Source: Diaporthe sp. PMI_573 (Eukaryota > Ascomycota > Sordariomycetes > Diaporthales > Diaporthaceae). Taken from it: DNA of 45,988 bases. The notes below the pieces were generated by a model. That model was given only the letters and a program-made list of their open reading frames with translations. It made no database searches and was not told the origin of the DNA. Shown here in pieces: positions 33,889-45,166 of the stretch. Numbering within the stretch: the first letter of the stretch is position 1; each line of letters begins with the position of its first letter. Position numbers and translations under genes: made by a program. The stretch spans positions 1 through 45,988 of the forward strand of contig JAJTUP010000173.1 of NCBI GenBank assembly GCA_021399435.1, read 5' to 3'.

Positions 33889-36148
33889 ATGCCCGACGTC
33901 ACTCCAACCCAGGTGCCCACTATCTTAGTAGAGCATGAAGGCACGGAGTCTTTTGAACCCAGCAAACAACTTGAGTCCACGTTGATTGAGGTCGAGTCAG
34001 ACAACACATCCCTATTCGGCAAGATCCACAATCTCGCCAAAGATCGCGACGGAACTGAGACGGCTTTCGTACCAGAGAACAGCCTGAAAGTTCTTTTCAA
34101 CGACCCCAACGCCGGACTAAGGGCCGACGTAGTCAACCACCTCAGCAAGGACCTCAACCCCGACGTCGTTGTGAGATTCATCTGCGACAAGGCGCCCAAG
34201 GTCTATGCAACGCTCGTTTTCTCACAGGTGGGACGTCTCATCGTACACTTCTTTGAGAACGAGCTTGATGACTCACTGCTACCGGTGGTGAGGGAAAAAG
34301 GACATGTGTTCTCGTTCCCGGCCCAAGCACGTTTGGATCTAGCCGATGAAGCCGTCAAGCTCGCAAACCAAAAGACTTCGGATTTAGAAAGCATAGCGAG
34401 AAGGAACCCGGTTGGCGCCGACGCGACCAGGCTTGAAAAGGCCAAAAAGGATGCTCAGGCCGCGCAACGAGAGGCCCAGGAGGCCGAACAAGCTTTTCTC
34501 GTTGCTGCTGGCAAGGTGAACCGTACCTTTAAGCCCTGGGGCTTGCAGGATCGCATCAACTTTTGCGACGTACACCAATGGTTTTTCATCGCGCCTGTAT
34601 TCAACGAGGCTCAATTCATCTACAAGTTTCATGACAAAGCCCGAATGCCGTTTTGGCCTCCTCACTTCAAGCCCAAGACTGGAAATTTCAGCTCCGTGAC
34701 GAAACGCCGGATAGACGGTAACCACCTATCTCAAAACGATGTGAGTCATCTTTCTGGCTGCACAAATTGACGTTCAACAATGGCCGGCCCATGGAAACAT
34801 CACTACCAAGATGGAACTACAGGGCATGCATAAAATGTTCATCGGTTTCTCACATACTGACTGTCTGACTGGCTGGCTTTGCCCAATATAGAACCAGATG
34901 CTCGTCAGCGCTGACGGAGGCCACCCGTGGGTGGCAGAAAAGAAGCTCATTCGCGCCGAGATTCAAACCGACCATGAATTTGAGATCTCGTATCAGCTCG
35001 AGGCAAACGTTCTCAAAGTCATGAAGTCGCTCGATGATCGTCACCTGATCCGGACGGTTGCCAGCTATCGCACCAGCAGAGATCATTACTTTCTATTCCC
35101 CTGGGCTGAACTCGGAAGTCTCCGCGACTATTGGGAGAAAACCAACGAGGTTGACCCGTTTGACCTGAAAAAGAGACTGGCACCACCATACCTTCAGTGG
35201 GTCTTTACTCAACTGCACGGCGTCGCTCACGCCATCACGCTGCTGCATGACCTAGTGATTCTGCACGGCGACTTGAAACCGGAGAACATACTCTGCTTCC
35301 CAAACAGCGGCATTAAGTCCGATGAAGACCCGTGCACGTTGGTCATCGCCGATGCGGGTCTTTCCAAGATGCACAACTTGGCCACACATCTGCGCAGCCA
35401 GAAGACCGCCGGTCCTAAAGGGTCCACGGTGGCGTACGAACCGCCCGAAGCCGAGATCCAGAGCAACGAGCGCACTTCGCGCCGCTACGACGTCTGGTCC
35501 ATGGGTTGCATATGCCTACAATTCCTCGTCTGGCTTGTCGAGGGCCAGAACGGTCTGAATGAGTTCCATAGGGGCTTGGCTCCATTCCGTGGGAGGTTTT
35601 ACGAGCTAATCTATGACGAGAAGGATTATAGACGCGTCATTGACGCCAGGCTCCACCTTGACGTGGTAAACAAAATCAAAAGCCTGCGCAACCGGCGGTC
35701 TTTCCAAGGTGAGGGTAATCCACTTGGCAGCCTCGTCGACATCATCGACAAGCATATGCTGGTTCCCCATCTCCATCTCGTCAACACGAAAGCCCCTGTT
35801 GGCAAAAAAGCAGAGACGCTCAGCGTCCCTCAGCCCATGACGGGCGCCAATCGCACATTGACGATGAATGCCTCGGAGTCGAGCCCCGGTGTCCGCATGA
35901 CAAGCGACACGATGGTCAATGAATTCGTCAAAATACTCCAGAAAAAGAACTCATTCAAGATTCCGAGCGCAGCCCTAGACGGCTCCGAGACCATTCAGCC
36001 GTCCACTACCCCAAGGCCTGAACAGTCAAGACTTGGAGTGGAACTCAGTGCAAGTGGTGTGAGCGGAGCGGCGACCAGCGGGAGGTCATCCGCGGGGTCA
36101 AGGGTTTCGTGGCTAGAGAGTCTTGGGGTACGCAGACGTCGCCGTTAG
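33889..36148 (+). CDS. Protein kinase-like protein 2 (paralogue of kinase 1)
   Basis: Two exons, 33889-34740 and 34892-36148, give 702 aa. The 151 bp intron is GTGAGT..AATATAG. The start has a good context (CACCAAAATG). Residues 58-255 match the N-terminal region of kinase 1 (for example RFICDKAPKVYATLVFSQ..., FKPWG, QWFFIAPVFNE). Residues 146-210 are charged, Ala-rich and probably helical or coiled-coil, absent from kinase 1. A weak G-loop remnant TGNFSSV (264-270) precedes VAEKKL (K301). Then come HGDLKPEN (D411, N416), ADAGLS for DFG (D438), PPE for APE (468-470) and DVWSMGC. A Ser/Thr-rich basic tail ends in RRRRR. Kinase activity is possible but the altered G-loop, DFG and APE make it atypical. 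Confidence 0.85.
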
Positions 36149-36695
36149 GGAACGGTATCTAAATGTTACAATCTTGAGCAGGACTATACTAAAGAAAATG
36201 CGCTGCAGAATGTATGGATCTGCCCCAGAAAATGGAAGATTTTTCGCCGCTGATTGCTTACTTTGGTCTCTTTCGCTCGAATAGGAGGTAAGAATATACT
36301 ATGGTTCCCGTGGTTTCTTCAGTTCAGCTTCCGGGTGATGCCTTGACTGACTTTCTTGGTGCCGTAGTATGTAAGTGTGCTTCGCCGACACAGCCCCTAA
36401 GCAAAAGAATCGGCGCAAACCGTTCCACTAACACGACTGGTCGTTCGTGATCTGGTAGAGAGTAAGCCCCGATCGTCCAGCACTCGACCATTTGGCAGAA
36501 CATTTTGGACTGACATTGGGCCATGTCCTAACGCGCAGTTCGTGAGTCAATGGTCCCATACCTTCAGCTAGCATTGACAACAACAGAAGAAACTTACTTC
36601 GCACGATCGCTCTAGGCGGTATGTTCTTTCGAATCATTTCTGCGACTTCTAACTGGGCACCCTCATTTGAGAATGCTAATATAGTTATACTAATC
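36149..36695. other. Spacer between kinase 2 and HET gene
   Basis: 547 bp, no gene recognised. It presumably holds the kinase 2 terminator and HET promoter. A TTTCGCTCGAATAGGAGG block (about 36269-36287) resembles TTTTCGCTCGGAGTAGGAG near 38957-38975 downstream of the HET gene. Confidence 0.4.
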
Positions 36696-38775
36696 ATGAT
36701 CTTACAGCCGGTGAGCATACCATAGCATGCTGTCGACTTGGGTTGCAATGTTGACTATCTCGTAGCTCGATGACAATTGGGCGTACGATGCGGACACCGA
36801 GTTTCCTGCCAACGAGATAGACTGGACCACCGACCTCATTCCCAGCACAACCCCTTCGGACCTGTGTCACCGCTGCGACGCCATGCGGCTTTGGACACTA
36901 ACTTGCAGCTTCTCGGACACACTGGATGGGCTGACTGACAAAGCATTCACGTGTGTCTTGTGCCGTCTCTTACTCCAGTGCATGAAAGACCGTATCGACC
37001 GAATGGACGAAATGATTTACTTTTTCAGGGTGAAGTCATACATAACTTTTGGCGACCCGCGACGGCAACCGATTGTGTCTCTCTATACATTTCCAGGTCC
37101 GTTCCTCCAACTACATCTGAAGCAGTGTTTGCAATTAATGAGCCTGGAGTCTGTTGACATGGTCTAGGGGCTGTCTCGCTTGCTAAGTACGGCATCCAAA
37201 CTGGCCTCCCCAAGCTCCCTGGGGCTGTAAGCCCTACGCATACGATGATCTTAAGGAAGTGGATTTCTCTTTGCGACATGTCCCATCCATGCTTTCCACA
37301 AGATCTCGGCTTCGTTCCTACCCGTCTTCTGGACGTCGGAGGAGCCGACTCTGGATCCATCCGACTTGTCGAGAAAAGCACTTGCGACAAGAGTTCAAAA
37401 CGCTACCTTGCCCTGTCGCACCGATGGGGATCGCCGGAGCTGCACGGGACATTCTGCACATACACCCACAATATCATGCAGTTCAAGCAAGTTATACGCG
37501 TCTCGGATCTGCCCAGAACCTTCCACGATGCCGTGCAAGTTACACGCAACCTCGGCGTGAGGTACCTCTGGATCGATTCTCTGTGTATCATCCAGGATGA
37601 CCCGGAAGACTGGAACACCGAGTCCAAACTCATGGAAAAAGTCTTCAGCTCAGCCTACGTCACTGTCTCTGCGATCTGCTCCAGCGGCACCACCGACGGG
37701 TTCTTAAAACCCCGGCCCAGCCGTCAGTGCGTGACCGCCAAGCTGCCAGGCGACAATGGCGCCTTGTATTACCTCTGCGAAGCGGTCAACGACTTCCACC
37801 TTGACGTCGATGAGAGCGAATTGAGCAAGAGGGCCTGGGTCTTACAGGAACGAACCCTGTCGAGGAGGACTATCTACTTCTCCGGTACACAGTCTTACTG
37901 GGAATGTGGGCGAGGTGTGAGGTGTGAAACTCTGACCAAGATGGACAAGTAAGTTGATCCACCATTTCTTTCTTTCTTTTTTACACGACTAATATCAGAT
38001 ATTTAGCCAACGAGCCTCGTTCCTGGGTGACTCGGACTTCCCTCACTCCGTCGACGCATTTGTCAAGGGTATGAAAATGGAACTGTACCAAGGCCTGTAT
38101 GAGCGCTTCTCCAACCTCCAAATCACCTTCCCCGGAGACCGTCCAGCCGCTATCAAGGGTCTTGAGACGCGTCTTACCCGAACATTCAACACTATGGGCG
38201 GTCTCGGCATCTTCAATATATATCTCCATCGCGGCTTGCTTTGGAAGCGCTCGGGTAAGTCGCTCGAACGCATCACCGTGTTTCACGGCCAAAAAGTCCC
38301 GTCTTGGTCATGGATGGCATACATGGGTGGCATCAACTATTTGGAGGTCCCCTACGGGACCGTCAAATGGGAAGAGGACGTGATTTCGCCGTACAGGGCT
38401 GGCGGCGGCAGTGATCCCGAGGACGAGGACAAGAACAAAGGAGGGATTCCCAGAATCGAGGCCGTCGCGTGGGACTTCACCAACCCCGCAACGATCTTGA
38501 TAGTTGGTGATCAAGAGGGGCCCAGACGAGTGATTCTAGACGAGCCAGACTCCGACAAAGTACGCCGTGCTGCTGATGGCATCTTGAAGTGTGTCATCGT
38601 TGGGAGAAGCAAGAGAGTGTCTAGGGACGGAGACCGGGCCCACTTTGTCCTCATCATCGGCACCGTGATAATGGAGGACGGCCATACCAAGGTGTGGGAG
38701 AGATTTGGTGTTGGTGTACTAAAGGGAACCGACATCTCCTTGGAGGGTTCCAAAACGAAGGTTTTCATTCAGTAA
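36696..38775 (+). CDS. HET-domain (heterokaryon incompatibility) protein
   Basis: Four exons, 36696-36710, 36766-37096, 37168-37948 and 38007-38775, give 631 aa in frame. The introns are 55, 71 and 58 bp and GT-AG. The first coding exon is tiny (MILQP); an in-frame ATG at 36621 is an alternative start. Residues 39-71 carry CHRC...CVLC, a cysteine-pair motif common before HET domains. The HET domain has RYLALSHRWG (194-203), DLPRTFHDAVQVTRNLGVRY, LWIDSLCIIQDD (249-260) and the RAWVLQER block (337-344). The C-terminal part has FPGDRPAAIKGLE and VPSWSWMAYMGG, typical of long HET proteins. HET domains trigger cell death after non-self recognition in several characterised fungal systems; this protein's partner is unknown. 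Confidence 0.9.
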
Positions 38776-39557
38776 GGCAGGCAGGCCAAACTGGACTTCG
38801 GCGCGTTGCAATAGCTACAATCTTATGTTTGATGGATCCCATTCTTCTAGGCCGTAGGCAGCTTTCCTGCTTCAAAGAAGTTCAGTCTGAGTAACTATGG
38901 CGCAATTCCTTGTACGTGTGATCTTTATTATAGGTCCTCGCTATTGTGGGCTCTTTTCGCTCGGAGTAGGAGCTTAGTATGTCCTTCCACAAGACGCCGT
39001 CAACCCACATCTCGGACTGTCGGCCACCGCGTGTTCGCGGCAACCTAACGATGGACTAGACTGAGAGCAAGTACGAACGACCAAGACAGACAACCACGAT
39101 ACAGACTAGCATTTTATTATTAGAGCATGCGTCAGAAGGATTGGGCTAGGATGACTGTGCCCCGTCGTTAAAGAGACTCGACATTGCGACCAGCGCGCTT
39201 TGGCTGAACTCGAGCTACATGCTAAGTTTTTTTCCAACTTGAGACGAAACCAGGCTATACCAAACGCCTTCTTCGAAGCTTATAGAGCCTGCCTGTCTAA
39301 TCATCCTTTTTGCTTCATTGGCAGTGCTATCTGTCGACGTCTTGTCAATGTGTACGTCAGCAGACTCAATCCCCTGATGAAAGCGCCATCGGGGTCACCA
39401 ATTCCCATTGTAGCTCAGACATGGGATAACTCAACCCAATGCTCCGCAGTTTCCGGATCAGCCAACGCAAATGAGTCTGAGTACAATAGATCCTAGGGGC
39501 AGAAATAAAAGTGAAAGCAAGCTGACCATGCCGCAAGAAAAAACTTTTAATTGCGCC
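38776..39557. other. Spacer between convergent HET gene and HET fragment
   Basis: 782 bp, no gene recognised. An open stretch at 39200-39496 (plus) has no family features and a non-ATG start, so it was not called. Confidence 0.5.
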
Positions 39558-40949
39558 CTAGACCAGTCGAATATCTTCCAATGTGCAATTCGAGTCGCTG
39601 CTCTCAATCTGTCCCTCCATGATCCCATGGACATAGCTCTCGCCAACCACAGTGAAGCCAGGGTCGGGATCCTCAAGCCTTTCGTGATCAACATAACCTG
39701 GCGGCAAGCCTATATCGTTAAGTGTGGCCATGACCTCTTCACTGGGTCCAGGATTACCATGGATATCCTTCATTGTCCAACCACGCAAGTTCGATACCGG
39801 TAGCTTAGGCTGACATTTCTCCAGGATCATAGGTAGCTCGGCACCACTGAGAAGACAAATCTCTGATCCTTGCTGCATAGAGCCCGGCCCAAGGCCAATA
39901 TACCCCTTCTTGGTGATAAACATACAGCGATTACTGCAGGCATGGCAGAGAGCCTCATAGTACCGACGGGCATCTGGTTTTACCGGCCGAATGGTCTCCT
40001 GCGGTATCTCCAGGACAGGAAAGCTGAGTTCCGCACAATGTTGCTTCCGAAAGGCTTCGTAATCCGCGATGTGCTGTGCGCGATCGGCGTCCGTCACGCG
40101 CTGCCCAAGCCAGTTGTTTCCCGCGGTGATAGTCCAGCAGAAAGCTTCGGCCATGTCGCCGCCTCCAGGATCGACATCGAGGAGCTTGGCTATCTTCTCC
40201 CAGGCATATGATAAGTAGAAGCATAGTCTCGACAGGCGTTCCCTCGAGGTCAGGTGTCCCACATATGTTACAGCGTCAACAATAACGCCCGAGACTAGCA
40301 GGGCTGATCCGTCCGTTCTCACTCGTCTCGATGCAAGGAGTGGCCCGTGGTCGTAACGTGCGCTTGGGACGAGAGACCTGGAGCGGAACACGGTCCAGTT
40401 TGGGACCCACGATGGGAGGCTTGCTGTGGGCTTGCCGCCGTAAGGGTGATGCTGGTCAAGTCCGGGGATTCTGAGAACTCCAGGGATTCTGATGTTAACA
40501 GTGTCATGCTGAACAGCTCCGAGGAGGTGAAAGCTAGCCGAATTCCCAGCTAAGATCCTCTTCGCAACGTCCATGAAGACTTCGTCAGTGGGTCTTGTAT
40601 AGTCAGGCTCGACGAAGAAGTAACCTCCCTCAGGATCTGCGTCCGCCGTGGGAATTCCGACCAGAGCGAATACCTTGTCTCTCGAATCTGTCGCTTCGAA
40701 TGGTCGGGTTTGACAGAGAAGGTCATAGAAGGACACAGGCTTAGCGAGACTTGACTCGCCATTGGTAACCAGCCACAAGGAGTACATCAAGCTTGCTCTG
40801 TAGACCCCAGGATGATATTGCCCCTCCCTGTACCGAAGTTTGGCGATCCAAATCGAAAGCACCTCGTAACCGATATTGCAAAGCCATCCCGCCGAGAAGC
40901 CAATGTGCTCCCAAGGAGCTGTTGCGGTACCCCAGATTACTAGTTTGGT
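39558..40949 (-). pseudogene. Truncated HET-family protein, C-terminal part only
   Basis: Open on the minus strand from 40949 to the stop at 39558 (about 463 codons) with no ATG near its beginning. It reads LVIWGTATAPWEHIGF, then FYDLLCQTRPFEATDSRDKV, FALVGI, EPDYTRPTDEVFMDVAKRIL, LPSWVPNWTV and a C-terminal CLLSGAELPMIL. In full-length fungal HET proteins these follow the HET domain. The HET motifs themselves (ALSYxWG, LWIDAxCINQ) are missing. Upstream sequence turns into a palindrome-rich tract at 40945-41075, which looks like the break. No RIP stops occur, so truncation is by rearrangement rather than decay. It is convergent with the intact HET gene but belongs to a different HET subfamily. 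Confidence 0.8.
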
Positions 40950-41075
40950 CTAAAGGCGACAGACGGACTAATAGTCCAGTCTGGGCATCTCAGCTAGACT
41001 GTTGGTCTAGTCTGACCAAGTCGGACGGACTAAATGGGCAGTCTGGGGAGTTTAGACGGACTGATTGGACTATTG
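40945..41075. repeat. Palindrome-rich GGACTA/TAGTCC tract
   Basis: Contains GGACTAATAGTCC (perfect 6 bp arms), CTAGACTGTTGGTCTAG (6 bp arms), GACTAAATGGGCAGTC, and repeated AGACGGACTAAT, CGGACGGACTAAAT and AGACGGACTGATTGG. It abuts the broken 5' end of the HET fragment. Confidence 0.8.
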
Positions 41076-41540
41076 CGAGCACTGTGTCAAACTCGTTGAT
41101 GATATTGAGGCAGAGGCCCAGCTGCTGCTGACAGGGTTCATATCCACGACACTCCACGACACATTTGTGAATGTGGCGTGGATATAGATGCTGACTAATG
41201 ACTTTGATGTGGAATGGGTGGAAATGGATCCATATTGTAGAATTTGTGGAATGGAAACCTACTTCGTCCAATAATGGTAATTAGTGGGTTGCATCCATGC
41301 CTTAGTTATTTTATTACTTGTCTATTAGAATCCTATCTAGCAACCTAATTAAACTAGTGTATAACTAACTCTATAGTGTTTGATAAAGCCTAATTGTACT
41401 AGCATCTAGTCTATTGCGGCTCTTGGTAACCATGCGGCCAGTAGTTAAGTGTAACGGTCCAAACAAGTGTAAATTACAACTAGCTGGATGACTATACAAG
41501 TATATTCGAGAGGAAAACGGATATTTACACGTACGCAATC
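41076..41540. other. Region upstream of HET fragment, no gene recognised
   Basis: A minus-strand stretch at about 41085-41150 reads YEPCQQQLGLCLNIINEFDT and looks coding but matches no family I know. An imperfect hairpin (TATCCACG..CGTGGATA) lies at about 41141-41188. Confidence 0.4.
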
Positions 41541-41650
41541 GGATAGTACACATATACGGCCCCCAGCCCAGGGCTGCAGCCAATCAGAAGCGTTTATTTG
41601 ACCCACCCGCAACCACACCTCCCTACCCGAATAGTACTTTTTGTAGCTAC
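41541..41650 (-). repeat. Inverted repeat bounding gene island, right copy
   Basis: Reverse complement aligns over about 110 bp to 28575-28683. See that entry for shared blocks. Confidence 0.7.
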
Positions 41651-42119
41651 ACCACTCAACGCTTTGCAACGCCTCCATCGTTGCTAACTTCCAAACAACG
41701 ACCCTCAATCAACGCTTTGCTGCATCAATTAAATTCTTATCAGAATCAATCGTTTTTGCATCAAAAAGAACCCCTAGTCGCTTAGATATCGATTTTTTAG
41801 CGTTGCAGCAATGGCATAGCTACCTGATTACTCAGGTCTCAAGGCGTAGTGGCAGGTTAATTGTTATAAATGGGACGCTAATATTACCACTACAAATCAT
41901 TATTGCCCAGTACTTTGCAACCCTCCTAACTTCCTCAAACTTTTTCAGGGTGGATATAACACCTATAAGAACCTTGAGTCTGATTTAAATAAAGCTATAA
42001 AATCTGCTGGATTTCTAACAGATGCCAGAAGGTTAGAACCTATACAGGTAGATCTAGAGTGCCACAAAGGTGCTGTGCAACCCTTAACCGCAACAATAAA
42101 TAATATCTCTACAATTAAA
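41651..42119. other. Left part of unknown decayed repeat
   Basis: Moderately AT-rich, with repeated CAACGCTTTGC / CAACGACC words at 41657-41720. From about 41950 the plus strand reads NLESDLNKAIKSAG and EPIQVDLECHKGAVQPL, possibly the N-terminal part of the decayed frame that follows. Family unknown. Confidence 0.4.
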
Positions 42120-43740
42120 AATAACTGCCAATAGAAAGTGATGGCTTATAAGACGAGGGCAACATCTAGCAAGTAGAAGCTTATAATCCAGGAGGGCATA
42201 TATATTTATTACAGCCCTTAGGAGGTGCTAAAAGCTAAGCATGGCTGGGTAAAGTTAACAAAAGATTATTACAATCTTCTCGCCCGTATAGTTACAAACC
42301 TGTCTCTCGCCAAGCCAAAGAAACTTAAAGTAGTGCTACGCTAAGAGTACCTAGGTATACTGCTAGGGCCAAATACTATAAAGAATTAGCTTGTAGACTT
42401 CTAAAGAGAGAAACAGGGCATTTATATACCTACCTAAGTATTACTAGACTGGATTAAAAAGAAGGGCTGCTAGTATTATTAAACTATTAATAATAAAGGC
42501 AACATTACAGGCATCTTCTAGTATATAAAGCAGCAAATTAAGTAGATATAGGAGTAATAATTTTTATAGGCTATCTCGCTTAATTATACCTACTTAACAA
42601 ATAATAAAAAGATGTCTTTCCTTTAAACTATATATTATAAACTAACGCACCTAACAGTAAGAGAACCCGTTTGGGTGGCCTGGACAACCTGGATTAAATG
42701 CCACAACGCCAGCCCTATAATACTAGTTAGTAGAATTACAGGATATATTAAGACCAGGGTTAGGGTCATTACGTTATATAATAATATCTTTTATAAAAGA
42801 CCAACCTAGTAGAGATTAAGAGACCTAGACCCTTAAGATCCTAAATAGGTTTAAAGAGCTAGCTGCCTAGAAGCTAAGTATATATAAGATTATATAGTTT
42901 AAAACTCTATAGTAGCCAACACCTCTACTTAATCTAGCTATATTTTAAGACCAGTTATAGTCTAAGTTTCCTAATAGGCTTATATCTCCAAATTAAATTA
43001 AGGTAGCCATTATAGAATATAAATTAAAACAAGAGAGGTAGTATGCTAAATACTTTCTAAAGAAGCAGTTAAGAGAGATATAATACTATAAGAAATAAAG
43101 CCTTAGGCAATAAGACTAAAAGATTAAGAATATATCTAAAAGTCGCTACTGTTAATAAATATTAATATCTTTACTACTAACTTATAAGAGAGACTATATA
43201 ATTAAGATAATAATTATCTATAGCCTTATTTAATAGTTAGACGACAAGGTATAGATATGGCTAGATTGGGTTAGTAAGAAGGATAATAATATATAAATAA
43301 CTAGCTATAAATAAAAGCTTAGCCGCCTTAAATATATTCTACTATTTTAAAAGATAGTTGCCTAGTAATAAAAGTAGGGAAAGTTTAAGTATAGTAATAA
43401 AATACTTTCCTAAGTAATATATACTTAGGAGGTATTATAATATATTAGGTCTATTATATATTTTAACAACTAGTTAAGCAATATAATTTTATTAAAATAT
43501 AATAATTTTAGGTATAATATTTATAGATATTTAAGATTAAAAGTAGCTGTAAAGTTATTATAGGAGACAATTAAGTTTAGCAATTAGCAATAGGTATATT
43601 TTGTTAAAAAAGGCAAATTTCTTAGTAATACTTATAGAAATATAGGCAGCCAGAGTAGTAACTTAGATTATATTATTGCGGCTAATTTAAGTAAACTTTA
43701 GAAGGCTATCTAATTATATTAAAATAATAGTTTAAAGAAT
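42120..43740 (+). pseudogene. RIP-degraded ORF of unknown mobile element
   Basis: The plus strand stays in one frame over at least 42130-42545 with RIP-type stops: EVLKAKHGWVKLTKDYYNLL, then ARIVTNLSLAKPKKLKVVLR, EYLGILLGPNTIKN and LLDWIKKKGC. Later segments (42650-42790) read EPVWVAWTTWIKCHNAS..RITGYIKTRVRV, and further AT-rich stretches have many stops. The peptide at 42659-42767 also occurs at 19850-19959, so it is multi-copy and transposon-like. I do not recognise the family. Confidence 0.5.
42659..42767 (+). repeat. Dispersed repeat, copy 2 (shared with 19850-19959)
   Basis: Inverted relative to 19850-19959. It has the conserved words ACCCGTTTGGGT, ATGCCACAACGCCAGCC and CCAGGGTTAGGGT, with mostly transition differences. 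Confidence 0.75.
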
Positions 43741-44189
43741 ATAAATAACGTGGTCTACTAGTTAGCCGGGATTATTATATGCCCGGGATTTTTTACCACT
43801 TCTACCAACTTTAGCCAACCCCAGCACCCATATAGGGCCAAATAGTCAATTAAATTTGGCACTAATTAGTGCCAACTGGTCTTAATTGCTTATTTTCAAT
43901 TAATTCGGTTAATTTAGAGTTGTAATAGTAGTATAGTGCCAGTCTGAAAACTTAAAGTTTGGGTAGGCGGCTTTGTTTTTAGTATAGATTATATCTCCAT
44001 TTTTTGCGTTAGTCTTGCATCACTCTACCTACTTAAATATTTAATACGCTAGAAATTAATAATTATAATACTAATCTACTCAAAAGAAGAGAAAATCCAA
44101 TTAATATGTTAAGTAATTAAAAACTCTAAGAAAAATTAAAAGAAATCCTTAAAAATAGCTTAGGCTATACGTATTTTTAATATCTCTGA
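43741..44189 (+). other. Leader/left end of Fot1-like element
   Basis: Sequence between the preceding decayed ORF and the transposase. It has GCCGGGATTATTATATGCCCGGG at about 43763-43785, a partial palindrome, and the frame of the transposase may begin near 44090. A terminal inverted repeat cannot be confirmed because the right end is missing. Confidence 0.4.
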
Positions 44190-45141
44190 TTCTACCCTAT
44201 ACGATAGAATAAACAACCAACTATATTGTAAAGAATTATACATCTAACTATATAAACTCGATCTAGTCAAAAAGCAAATACTTATCCGATATATTATTAA
44301 GTAAGATATATAAGGATTTCTAATACAACTTTCTAGTATAGAAGATATAGCTAACCTCCTGCTGGTATTATAAGACAGTAAACTAGTTGGTAAGAACTAG
44401 GTACAATGCTTTATAGATGTATAACCAAGCTTGAAGACTAAGTTTAATTAGCCTTATAACTATTAGAGGGCCCTCTGCAAAGATCTAGAGGTTATTAGAA
44501 ACTAGTTCTGCCTACTCTATAATATAATAGCTAAGTATAGCATTATAGACAACAACCTATATAACTTTAATGAGACAGGCTTTATAATAAATATAATAGT
44601 CGCGTTAATAGTTATTATATATGCTGATAGATATGGTAAGGCCAAGTCTATATAGCCTGGAAATCGGGAATAGGCAACAATTATTAAATATATTAATGTA
44701 AAGAGCTAGTGTATTTTACCGTTTATAATTATCTAAGGCGTCTACTATCTTGCTAACTAGACAATAGAGTTAGGCTTTCTACTAAGCTAGATCATTAAGC
44801 CTACTCTAAATGAGTAGACAGATAATATAACTAGTCTTAAATAGATTTAGTACTTTAATAAATATACAAAGCAGTAGACAAAGGGTATATACTAAATACT
44901 TATCCTTAATAGCTATAAAAGCTATATATTAGTAGAGTTTAAGTAATACTATAAAGAGTATAGCATTATCCTTATCAGCATACTACTATATTTATCTTAT
45001 CTACTCTAGCTATTAGATATTATATTATACTTACCATTAAAGCATATATATAGCAATGAGATTAACTTATTTATCTAGGCCTCTATTAACTATATTACCA
45101 AGTCTAAGTTCTTTATTACATTTAAGGCAGCCTATAATGTT
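44190..45141 (+). pseudogene. Truncated Fot1/pogo-type transposase
   Basis: One plus-strand frame with RIP stops reads a Tc5/CENP-B-like helix-turn-helix region (ANLLLVL..SKLVGKN-VQCFID) and then the DDE_1 domain. YNFNETGF (44560-44583) is the first catalytic box, with its D changed to N. It continues ADRYGKAKSI and GNRE-ATIIKYINVKS. Then ILILNSYKSYILVEFK-YYK corresponds to the LDGHxSH box and LSYLL-LLDI to the SHxLQPLDV box. The frame stops abruptly in KAAYN at 45141, where unrelated GC-rich sequence begins. The C-terminus and the right inverted repeat are therefore lost. Confidence 0.8.
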
Positions 45142-45166
45142 AAACGGAAACGCGTATGTGGGCTGC

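Noticed and set aside
39200..39496. 98-codon plus-strand frame between the HET genes
   Set aside because: Non-ATG start, no family features, unlike codon use of neighbouring genes.
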